DNA of 64,000 nucleotides from Fundidesulfovibrio terrae. GTDB taxonomy: Bacteria > Desulfobacterota > Desulfovibrionia > Desulfovibrionales > Desulfovibrionaceae. A program made the translations under genes and the position numbers. The stretch lies in the NCBI RefSeq assembly GCF_022808915.1, contig NZ_JAKZFS010000002.1, positions 434,001-498,000 on the forward strand. Direction: 5' to 3'. The notes beneath the pieces were generated by a model. It was not told where the DNA came from and did no database searches. It saw only the letters and a program-made list of their open reading frames with translations. How positions within the stretch are numbered: position 1 is the stretch's first letter; each line of letters starts with the position of its first letter. Positions 47,817 through 55,229 of the stretch are shown piece after piece.

Positions 47817-50413
47817 TGGCCGGGTTTTTCGCGAGGCTCATGGCGCGCTGGCGCGAGAGCCGGGAGCGGCGCAAGGGCGACGCCCTGCGCTTCATCAAGG
47901 CCCGCTACCACATGTTCCGCATCCTCCTGGCCGACAACGAGCGCGCCCTGGAGGCCATGGCCGACGTGGACAGGCTCCTGGTGGAAAACGAGCAGGCCCG
48001 CCTGGAGGCCCGGCTCTCCGAGCTGTGCGCCGTGGTCCTGGAGCTGGCCGACGGGTTGAACCGCCTGACCGGGAACGCCTACGACGGGCTCTATTCCCGC
48101 CTGGACATCCTGGAGGGCTCCCTGGAGGAGGCCCTGGATCGCTTCCGGAACTCGCCGCGCGGCGTCTGGCTGCCCCTGCGAGAGGTCACGGCGGACCAGC
48201 GCGAGCAGGCCGGGGGCAAAGCCCAGCCGCTTGGGACGCTCATCCGCGCGGGCCTGCCCGTGCCGGACGGCGTGGTCGTGACCCGCCGGGCCTGCCGCGA
48301 CTATCTGCGCCACGCCCGCCTGGACGACCGGCTCAAGGCCCTGGCCCGCGACGCGTCCGCCGACGGCGCGGACCTGGACGCCCTGGCCGGACGGGCCAGG
48401 GCCATGGTGGAGGCGTCGGTCCCCTCGCCGGAATTCACGGCGCACCTCGCGGCCGCCTGGGAGCACCTGTCGCAGAACACGGCCCATGACGCTCCCCTGG
48501 CCATATCCGTGCGCAGCAGCGCCTCCGGCGAGGACGGCGGCGTGCACTCCTTCGCCGGGCAGTATGCCAGCGTACTGAACGTGCGGTCTTTCGCCGCCTT
48601 CATCGAGGCCTTCAAGGAGGTCCTGGCCAGCGCCTTCTCGGCCCGCGCCCTGGCCTACCGGGTGCGCGCGGGCATGGCCCTCCAGGCCGTGGACATGGCC
48701 GTCCTGTGCCAGCGCATGGTGGACGCGCGCGCCTCGGGCGTGCTCTTCACCGCCGACCCCATGGATCCGGCCTCGGGGCGCATGCTGCTCACGGCCGTGT
48801 ATGGGCTCGGCACCCAGGCCGTGTCCGGGCGTTCCCCGGCGGACGTCTTCCGGCCGAGCCGCGATCTCCTTCCGGCCACTCCGGACAACACCCCGGTTCA
48901 GATCGCGGGCAAGACCGTGCGCGAGGTCCCGGGTCATGACGGCGGCCTTCGCCTGGAGGATGTCCCCGGCTCGCAGAGCCTGGAACAGGTGCTCTCCTTC
49001 GAGGACGTCTCCCGGCTGCGCGACCACGGCCTGCGCATAGAAGCCCTGGCCGGTTGCCCCCAGGACATCGAATGGGCCGTGGACTCCGGAGGAACCCTGT
49101 GGATTCTCCAGGCCCGCCCGGCCCGCCTTTCCCAGACCGTCCGCCCGGATACCGGACCGTCCGGCCAGGTCATCCTGGAGGGCGGGCACGGGGCGTCCCC
49201 GGGCAAGGCCGCCGGCCAGGTGGCCATCGCCCGCTCCCGGCAGGATCTGGCCGCCCTGGCCCACGTGCCCGGACCCATGGTGCTCACGCTGCACCAGAGC
49301 CTGGTGGACGCGGCCTCACTCGTGCCGGGTGCGGCCGGACTGCTGGTGGACATGGGCAACCCCCTGGACCACCTGGCCTGCCTGTCCCGCGAACTGGGCA
49401 TCCCTATGATCACCGGCCTGGGCACGGCCACCACAGCGCTTGAGAGCGGGCAGTGGGTGCTGGTGGACGCCGACCGGGGCGCGGTATGCGCAACCGACGC
49501 CGATCTGTGGCGAAACGCCTCGTCCGGTTCAGCCCGCTCAGCCGTTACGGGCCGCTCCGCCCCGCAGGCCCCGGACGCCGCCGCCTCCGTGCGCAGCCTC
49601 GTCCTGCCGCTCAACCTTACCGACGCCTACGGCCCCACCTTCTCCATCCTCGAGTGCTCGAGCCTGCACGACATGGTGCGCTTCATCCATGAGAAGGCCG
49701 TCATCGCCCTTTTCGAGGCCGGAGACGCCGTGGCCGAGGAAGCCTTCGCCCTGGTGCGGCGCATCAAGGACACAACCGGCCTCGATTTCCTGATCATCGA
49801 TATGGGCGGCGGCCTCGTGCCCGGGCGCTCCACCGAAATAGGCCTGGAGGCCGTGCTTTGCGAGCCGCTCAAGGCGCTGTGCGCGGGCATGGCCGTGCCC
49901 GGGCTGCGCTGGGGAGTCGCGCCGCCCATACCGGGGGTCGGCGGGCTCATGTCCCGCTCGCTCCTGGACGCGCGCAGCGAACGCCCCGTGGGCAACCCCA
50001 ACTACGCCTTCGTGGCCCGTGACTATCTGAACCTCAATGCCCGCGTGGACTACCACTTCGCCATGATCGACGCCGTGTGCGGGGCCAACGCGCGCGAGAA
50101 TTCCATCCGGTTCCGCTTCAAAGGCGGCGGCACGGCCAGAATCCAGCGCGAACGCCGGGCTGCCTTCGTGGAGATGGTCATGCGCCAGGAGGAATTCTAC
50201 ACCAACCGGCAGGGCGACATGGTCACGGCCGTGCTCATGGAGGGGTCCAGGGAAAGCATCAGGGCCAAGATGGAGATGCTGGGACGGTTCTTGGGCTTCA
50301 GCAGGCTCCTGGACGCGGCCATGGTGGACGACGACATGCCCGCGCGGATTGCCCAGGCGTTTCTGGAAGGGGATTATCAGCTGAAGGGGTTGGAAGAGAA
50401 GGGGGGAGAGTAA
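47816..50413 (+). CDS. PPDK-like phosphotransferase 3 of a tandem trio
   Basis: 865 residues. The N-terminal helical domain (FIKARYHMFRILLADNERALEAMADVDRLL) is followed by an ATP-grasp that looks intact, with AISVRSSASGEDGGVHSFAGQY near 230, MVDARASGVLFTADPMD near 305 and DIEWAVDSGGTLWILQARP near 420. The phosphohistidine loop reads GNPLDHLACLSRE near 518, an Asp replacing the usual Ser/Thr before the histidine. The C-terminal domain matches the trio (LHDMVRFIHEKAVIALF, IIDMGGGLVPG, ARDYLNLNARVDYHF, FRFKGGG). The start overlaps the previous stop by one base (TGATG). It ends the operon; a repeat hairpin follows ten bases later. Confidence 0.85.
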   Translation: MAGFFARLMARWRESRERRKGDALRFIKARYHMFRILLADNERALEAMADVDRLLVENEQARLEARLSELCAVVLELADGLNRLTGNAYDGLYSRLDILEGSLEEALDRFRNSPRGVWLPLREVTADQREQAGGKAQPLGTLIRAGLPVPDGVVVTRRACRDYLRHARLDDRLKALARDASADGADLDALAGRARAMVEASVPSPEFTAHLAAAWEHLSQNTAHDAPLAISVRSSASGEDGGVHSFAGQYASVLNVRSFAAFIEAFKEVLASAFSARALAYRVRAGMALQAVDMAVLCQRMVDARASGVLFTADPMDPASGRMLLTAVYGLGTQAVSGRSPADVFRPSRDLLPATPDNTPVQIAGKTVREVPGHDGGLRLEDVPGSQSLEQVLSFEDVSRLRDHGLRIEALAGCPQDIEWAVDSGGTLWILQARPARLSQTVRPDTGPSGQVILEGGHGASPGKAAGQVAIARSRQDLAALAHVPGPMVLTLHQSLVDAASLVPGAAGLLVDMGNPLDHLACLSRELGIPMITGLGTATTALESGQWVLVDADRGAVCATDADLWRNASSGSARSAVTGRSAPQAPDAAASVRSLVLPLNLTDAYGPTFSILECSSLHDMVRFIHEKAVIALFEAGDAVAEEAFALVRRIKDTTGLDFLIIDMGGGLVPGRSTEIGLEAVLCEPLKALCAGMAVPGLRWGVAPPIPGVGGLMSRSLLDARSERPVGNPNYAFVARDYLNLNARVDYHFAMIDAVCGANARENSIRFRFKGGGTARIQRERRAAFVEMVMRQEEFYTNRQGDMVTAVLMEGSRESIRAKMEMLGRFLGFSRLLDAAMVDDDMPARIAQAFLEGDYQLKGLEEKGGE

Positions 50414-50423
50414 AGAGGAAGAT

Positions 50424-50462
50424 GCCTCCGGCGGCCAAAGGAACTTCGTTCCTTTGGAATCC
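50424..50462. repeat. REP-like intergenic hairpin, copy C
   Basis: GCCTCCGGCGG then CCAAAGGAAC-TTC-GTTCCTTTGG, a perfect ten-pair stem, then AATCC. It stands at the end of the PPDK-like operon and could end transcription, though no U-tract follows. Confidence 0.7.
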
Positions 50463-50527
50463 TCTATCGCTTCGCACCGGGCGATGCGGAGTGTGTCGCT
50501 TGAGGGTGAGGCGCCGGGGGATTGCGC

Positions 50528-51238
50528 TCAGGCGTGGTGGAAGCGGAGTTCCGGCAGTTCCAGCGCCGTGAGGACGCCGCCCCGTCCGGCCCCCGTGTCG
50601 ATGCCGATGAGCCCTGGGAGCACGAGCGGAGTTTCGAGGGGCACGTGCCCGAACACCAGGGTTTCGCCGCTTGCCGCCCAGCCCGCCGTGTCTATCGCCC
50701 GATTGCCGAGCATCGTTTCCAACCTGGCCGGGTCTGCCTGCGAGGGGGCGGCCCCGGCGGGCATGGGCGCGTGGAAGAAGATGTAGCTCCCGTGCCGATG
50801 CCACGGTGAGAGTTCGTGCAGGAATTCCGCATGGGCTTCCGGCATGAAGTCAAGCCCCCGAAAACCGGCCGTTGCCCCGTAGCTGTCCAGGGTGGCCTGG
50901 AATCCCACGGCGCGCAGCAGGCGCAGGCTCTCGTGATCCCCCGTCGCAGCGAAATGCAGCAGGGCCGCCTCGTGGTTGCCCATGAGAAACACCGTGTCCG
51001 GCCGGGTGCGGCGAATCGCGAGAAGCCTCTCGATCACCTCCCGCGTGTGCCCGCCCCGGTCGATGTAGTCCCCCATGAAGACGAGCCCGGCGGCGGGGTC
51101 CAGGGCGTCCAGGCGCGCGAGCAGAGCGTCCAGCTCGCCGGACTGGCCGTGGATGTCGCCGATGGCGAAGATGCGCCCGGTATTCAACGGAACGTGCATG
51201 GACGTGTCGCCTTGCGTGGCGGGTTCACGGCCGGTCAT
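50528..51238 (-). CDS. calcineurin-like metallophosphoesterase
   Basis: 236 residues with the full metal signature: FAIGDIHGQSGEL near residue 23, VFMGDYIDRGGHT near 52, LMGNHEAALL near 85, FFHAPMP near 155 and VFGHVPLETP near 193. It resembles the Ser/Thr protein phosphatase 1 and diadenosine tetraphosphatase branch. The start ATG 51238 overlaps the stop of the nucleotidyltransferase gene; an internal ATG at 51199 just before the fold is a possible alternative. It is a soluble, probably manganese-dependent enzyme; the substrate is not visible. Confidence 0.9.
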   Translation of the reverse strand: MTGREPATQGDTSMHVPLNTGRIFAIGDIHGQSGELDALLARLDALDPAAGLVFMGDYIDRGGHTREVIERLLAIRRTRPDTVFLMGNHEAALLHFAATGDHESLRLLRAVGFQATLDSYGATAGFRGLDFMPEAHAEFLHELSPWHRHGSYIFFHAPMPAGAAPSQADPARLETMLGNRAIDTAGWAASGETLVFGHVPLETPLVLPGLIGIDTGAGRGGVLTALELPELRFHHA

Positions 51239-52392
51239 GCGCCCGCTTCGCTGGGCTCGCCCGGAGGATGATACAGCCCGGCCCGTTCCAAGATGGCCTT
51301 GATGCCAAGGCCGGATTCGCGCTCTACGCGCGCGAGCATGGCCAGCGCCCTGTCCCGCCGGCCGCTGATGGCCGTGAACGCCTCGGGGTCGTGTCCGAAA
51401 CGGTCGAGCTTTTCCTGGAAGCGCCTGTGCACGCTCACCGGGCTGTCGCAGCAGACCAGCTTGTCCGCCAGGTAGACCACCTCGCGTTCGGTGATGGGGG
51501 CGATGTCCGGGATTGAGAGGTCCCGGTGGGCCTCCACGATGCGCGCCGCGTCCGGGAAGCCCGCCGCGTCCAGGATGCGCCCGCCCTCGGCCTCGTGGTT
51601 CTTGCGCTTCTTGGCGATGTCGTGCAGGAGCGCCGCCGCCTGGGTCAGGTCCATGTCCAGGGGCCAGCCGCGCGCCTCGTTCAAGGCCGTGGCCAGGGCC
51701 AGGGCGATGCGGGCCACGGCGTGGGCGTGAGCCAGGCCGCGTTCGTTCACGCAATGTATCTCGAGCAGCGCCTGGGCCTCGCCGGGGGTGGGGCGGCCCC
51801 TGCGGCGCACCCGGCGCAGGGCTTCGCGGTAGTTCTGCGGCGTGTCCAGGTCGAAGAGGATGTTGGCGTCGGCCACGGGCGTCTCGTCCGCCCCCAGGCG
51901 TTTCTCCAGTTCCGAAAGCGTAGCGCGCAGGCCGCCGTCTTCCTTCCAGGAGGAGATGAACGGCAGGCAGTCCGACCGGATGAGCGGAGGATGGCCGCGC
52001 TCCCCGAGAAAGGTGGGGTAGGCGATGGGCCGGTCTCCGAACCGGTCGAGGAGGGAACGGATGGTCTGGGGGCGCACCAGGGGGATGTCCACCGGCAGCA
52101 CCAATACGGCGTCGACGCCGCCTGGCAGGGCCGCGATCCCGGTCAGGATGGAGGAGAACATGCCCTGCTCGTACTCGCGGTTGACCACGCAGCCGATCTG
52201 AAGCCGGGCCGCCTCGGCGTAGACCTCCCCGGCCTTGTGTCCGGCCACCGCAAGGATGTCTTCCACGCCCGCCTCGCGCAGGCTGCGCGTCACACAGCCC
52301 AGCACCGTGGAGCCGCGAAGCGGCAGGAGCGGCTTGAAGCCGTCCATGCGCGAGGAGAGCCCGGCCGCGGGCACCAGCGCCGCTACGCGCAC
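51235..52392 (-). CDS. MobA-like NTP transferase fused to an HD domain
   Basis: 385 residues. Residues 1-195 are a MobA/MocA nucleotidyltransferase with LVPAAGLSSRMDGFKPLLPL at the start, LPVDIPLV near 97 and ANILFDLDTPQNY near 178. Residues 205-385 are an HD domain with HAHAVARIALAL near 222, LLHDIAKKRKNHEAEGG near 255 and EAHRD. MocA-type enzymes attach CMP to Moco, giving the MCD form that Mop uses; I recall this fusion as part of the mop locus in D. vulgaris, while here it stands 17 kb away. The GTG start at 52392 overlaps an xdhC remnant. Confidence 0.85.
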   Translation of the reverse strand: MRVAALVPAAGLSSRMDGFKPLLPLRGSTVLGCVTRSLREAGVEDILAVAGHKAGEVYAEAARLQIGCVVNREYEQGMFSSILTGIAALPGGVDAVLVLPVDIPLVRPQTIRSLLDRFGDRPIAYPTFLGERGHPPLIRSDCLPFISSWKEDGGLRATLSELEKRLGADETPVADANILFDLDTPQNYREALRRVRRRGRPTPGEAQALLEIHCVNERGLAHAHAVARIALALATALNEARGWPLDMDLTQAAALLHDIAKKRKNHEAEGGRILDAAGFPDAARIVEAHRDLSIPDIAPITEREVVYLADKLVCCDSPVSVHRRFQEKLDRFGHDPEAFTAISGRRDRALAMLARVERESGLGIKAILERAGLYHPPGEPSEAGA

Positions 52393-52526
52393 GGTCGCGC
52401 GCCTCCCCGCGCCGTCCTCTTTTGAACGAGTGCAGTCACGTTGTTCACGTCCTTCTCTTCAGGCGTTTGCGCGCCGATGTCCAGCCCTTCGGGGGAACCA
52501 CCGCTTGCGCAGTGGCCCGCGCCCGG
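52383..52526 (-). pseudogene. C-terminal remnant of an XdhC-type maturase
   Basis: A minus-strand frame between TAG at 52529-52527 and TAG at 52385-52383 encodes a peptide with SPEGLDIGAQTPEEKDVNNV and ends ALVQKRTARGGA. It aligns with the C-terminus of the intact XdhC encoded at 24108-25130 (GLDIGAETPEEIAVSI then QARAKRGSA). Nothing upstream continues the homology. The stop still overlaps the NTP transferase start, as expected for an old xdhC-mocA operon that lost its first gene. Confidence 0.65.
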
Positions 52527-52594
52527 CTACACAGCCCACGACGGCGGGCTTTTCGCGCCGTTTCCCATCCCGAGACAAACAAAGGACCGAATCC

Positions 52595-52816
52595 ATGGAT
52601 GAAATCAAGGTGAAAGACAGCAACGGGACGCTCCTGAAAGACGGAGACAGCGTCACGATCATCAAGGATCTCAAAGTGAAAGGCTCATCCGTCACGCTCA
52701 AGCGCGGCACGCTCATCAAGAACATCCGCCTCACCGACAACGAGGGCGAGATCGAGTGCAACGCCGACAAGGTCAAGGGCCTAGTGCTCAAGACCTGCTT
52801 TTTGAAAAAGGCGTAA
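52595..52816 (+). CDS. short PhnA/YjdM-like domain protein
   Basis: 73 residues: VKDSNGTLLKDGDSVTIIKDLKVKGSS, then LKRGTLIKNIRLTDNEGEIECNADKVKGLVLKTCFLKK. This is the C-terminal SH3-like domain of the PhnA (YjdM) family. The usual N-terminal zinc-ribbon half (about 35 residues) is absent, so it is a short version. The start ATG 52595 has AAAGGA upstream. The gene stands alone. Despite the historical name, the family has no proven phosphonate role. Confidence 0.85.
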   Translation: MDEIKVKDSNGTLLKDGDSVTIIKDLKVKGSSVTLKRGTLIKNIRLTDNEGEIECNADKVKGLVLKTCFLKKA

Positions 52817-52839
52817 GCCCGCGCATGGACCGGGCGTGC

Positions 52840-52869
52840 GCCCGCCGCCGGAGGCTTTCGGCGGCGGGC
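52840..52869 (+). other. GC hairpin after the PhnA-like gene
   Basis: GCCCGCCGCCG and CGGCGGCGGGC form a perfect 11-pair stem with an eight-base loop, 24 bases after the stop. There is no U-tract, so it may be an imperfect terminator. Confidence 0.55.
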
Positions 52870-52991
52870 GGGCCGGGGCGGTGTCGCCCGTCATGATATA
52901 TGTCAAGTAAGACATAATTCGTCGCCTGGCTCCGCCGCAACGCCGCAACGATTCAGGGACGATCATCCAGCCAGGGGGCGTGCTCCCGCAA

Positions 52992-54449
52992 TCAGACGTT
53001 GAGCCCCCCCATGAGCACGTACTTGGTGTCCATGTAGTCCAGGATGCCTTCGCTTCCGCCCTCGCGGCCCATGCCGCTTTCCTTGATGCCTCCGAAGGGC
53101 GCTTCGGCCATGGCCAGGATGACCTCGTTGACCCCCACCATGCCGTATTCCAAAGCCTCGCTCACCCGCCAGGTGCGCCCCAGGTCGTTGGTGAACATGT
53201 AGGAGGCCAGTCCCACCTCTGTGTCGTTGGCCAGGGCGATGGCTTCCTTTTCCGAGGAGAAGGGGACGATGGGCGCCACCGGGCCGAAGATCTCCTCGCG
53301 GAAGACCCGCATGGAGGGAGTCACGGAGCCGAGTACCGTGGGCTCGTAGAAGAGGCCGCCCAGGGCGTGTCGCTTTCCGCCGACCATGATGCGCGCGCCC
53401 TTGTCCACCGCCTCCGCCACCAGGGCCTCCACGTGCTTCACGGCGGATTCGTCGATGAGCGGCCCCTGGGTGACGCCCGCGTCCAGGCCGCTTCCCACCC
53501 TGAGGGCCTCCACTTTGGCGGCGAGCTTTGCGGTGAAGGCGTCGAGGATGCCTTTCTGCACCAGGATGCGGTTGGCGCAGATGCAGGTCTGGCCGGAGTT
53601 GCGGAACTTGGAGATGACCGCCCCGTCCACGGCGCGGTCCAGGTCGGCGTCGTCGAACACGATGAAGGGCGCGTTGCCCCCGAGCTCCAGCGACAGGCGC
53701 TTCACGGTCCCGGCGCACTGGGCCATGAGCTTCTTGCCCACGGCGGTGGACCCGGTGAAGGAGAGCTTGCGCACGCGCGGGTCGCCGGTGAGCTCCGCCC
53801 CGATCTTGGACGAGTCGCCGGTGATGACGTTGAACACGCCCGCCGGGATGCCGGCTTCCTGGGCCAGGGCGGCCATGGCCAGGGCGGAGTAGGGGGTCTG
53901 GGAAGCGGGCTTGATCACCACGGAACATCCGGCGGCAAGGGCCGGGGCGGCCTTGCGAGGGATCATGGCGAAGGGGAAGTTCCAGGGGGTGATGATGCCC
54001 GTAACGCCCACGGGCTGGAGCATGGTCAGGGGCCGCCTGCCGGGCCCGGGTGCGGGGATGAGGCGGCCATAGGCTCGCCTGGCTTCGCCCGCGTACCAGG
54101 GGAAGTAGGACGCCCCCTGCATGATCTCGCCCTTGGACTCGGCCAGGGGCTTGCCCTGCTCCAGGGTGAGGATGGCCGCCAGCTCGTCCAGATTCTCCCT
54201 GATGAGGGCATGGAGCCTATGCAGGTATTCACCCCGTTCGGCCGGGGTGAGCAGCTTCCAGGCGGCCATGGACCGCGCCGCCGCCGAGATGGCCAGCGAG
54301 GTCTCCTTGGTGCCGCATTTGGGCACGGTACCAAGCACCTCGCCGCTGGCCGGGTTGGTCACGTCCAGCACTTCGCCGTCGAGGGCAGGAATCCACTTGC
54401 CGTCGATGTAGCACTGGTTTTTCCAGAGTATGAAATCGTCTGGTCGCAT
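52992..54449 (-). CDS. gabD: NAD(P)-dependent aldehyde dehydrogenase, succinate-semialdehyde type
   Basis: 485 residues of the ALDH superfamily with GabD-like features: TPWNFPFAMIPRKAAPALAAGC near 152, FTGSTAVGKKL near 230, the general base in LELGGNAPFIV near 255 and the catalytic cysteine in NSGQTCICANR near 287. The end has EEIFGPVAPI and FGGIKESGMGREG. Substrate specificity is only suggested by family resemblance. The start ATG 54449 is preceded by AAGGAG. It is transcribed alone or after the CBS gene, from which a 56-base gap separates it. Confidence 0.88.
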   Translation of the reverse strand: MRPDDFILWKNQCYIDGKWIPALDGEVLDVTNPASGEVLGTVPKCGTKETSLAISAAARSMAAWKLLTPAERGEYLHRLHALIRENLDELAAILTLEQGKPLAESKGEIMQGASYFPWYAGEARRAYGRLIPAPGPGRRPLTMLQPVGVTGIITPWNFPFAMIPRKAAPALAAGCSVVIKPASQTPYSALAMAALAQEAGIPAGVFNVITGDSSKIGAELTGDPRVRKLSFTGSTAVGKKLMAQCAGTVKRLSLELGGNAPFIVFDDADLDRAVDGAVISKFRNSGQTCICANRILVQKGILDAFTAKLAAKVEALRVGSGLDAGVTQGPLIDESAVKHVEALVAEAVDKGARIMVGGKRHALGGLFYEPTVLGSVTPSMRVFREEIFGPVAPIVPFSSEKEAIALANDTEVGLASYMFTNDLGRTWRVSEALEYGMVGVNEVILAMAEAPFGGIKESGMGREGGSEGILDYMDTKYVLMGGLNV

Positions 54450-54505
54450 GTGCGCACTCCTTAGTATTAACCGTCGGGAAGAGGGGCGGACGGCCCGCGT
54501 CCCGT

Positions 54506-55162
54506 CTAATCCTTGACCCAGTAGAGCAGCTGGTGCCTGGCTCGTACATAGTCCTTGAGGCGATACTCCTCGGCCTCGGTCATGGTGCGCAGGCGGATGT
54601 ACACGTTGCGCTTGGACTCGTCGGCCTGGTCCAGGTGGGAGAATATGCTTATGATCTTGGCGTCTTGCCCCCGGATGTCGTCGATGAGCTGCTTGAGGTG
54701 CCCCTTCTCCACGGGCAGCACGGCGGCCATCTGGACGCCGCCCTGGTCCACGCCGCTGATCATGGTGAAGAGCCGGAAGACGTCCGTGTCGGCGATGATT
54801 CCCACCACGCGGTCCTCCTTGTCCACAACAGGCAGGCCCCCCACCTGGTTGTCGCGCATGATGGCCGCGGCGCGCTCCACGGTGTCGCCGGGCCGGATGC
54901 GCAAGGGATCCTTGGTCATGATGTCGCGCACCTTGATCTCGGAGAGCAGGTTCGTCATCTCGTAGATGTCCAGCGACGTGGCCTTGGAGGGCGAGGCGGC
55001 CTTGATGTCGCGCTCGCTGACGATGCCGGTGAGGTGGCCCTCGGGATTCACCACGGGCAGGCGGGGGACGCCGCGCTGCTGCATGATGCGCCCGGCTTTG
55101 ACCATGGAGACGTCCTCGGTCACGGTGGTGACGTTTTTCAGCATCCAGTCGCCTACAAGCAT
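54506..55162 (-). CDS. tandem CBS-domain protein with ACT-like tail
   Basis: 218 residues. The two CBS motifs read GDWMLKNVTTVTEDVSM with GVPRLPVVNPEGHLTGIVSERDIK, and VRDIMTKDPLRIRPGD with VGGLPVVDKEDRVVGIIADTDVF. The last 80 residues (VEKGHLKQLIDDIRGQDAKIISIFSHLD) resemble an ACT domain. CBS pairs bind adenosyl nucleotides and report energy state. The start at ATG 55162 follows AAAAGGAGC; a longer frame to 55201 lacks support. It lies downstream of the large PPDK_N protein on the same strand. Confidence 0.88.
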   Translation of the reverse strand: MLVGDWMLKNVTTVTEDVSMVKAGRIMQQRGVPRLPVVNPEGHLTGIVSERDIKAASPSKATSLDIYEMTNLLSEIKVRDIMTKDPLRIRPGDTVERAAAIMRDNQVGGLPVVDKEDRVVGIIADTDVFRLFTMISGVDQGGVQMAAVLPVEKGHLKQLIDDIRGQDAKIISIFSHLDQADESKRNVYIRLRTMTEAEEYRLKDYVRARHQLLYWVKD

Positions 55163-55229
55163 ATATCGCTCCTTTTGATGGCGTGCTCGGGGCCGGGACA
55201 TCCGGCGTTTCTTCCTGGGCTTGCTCCGC

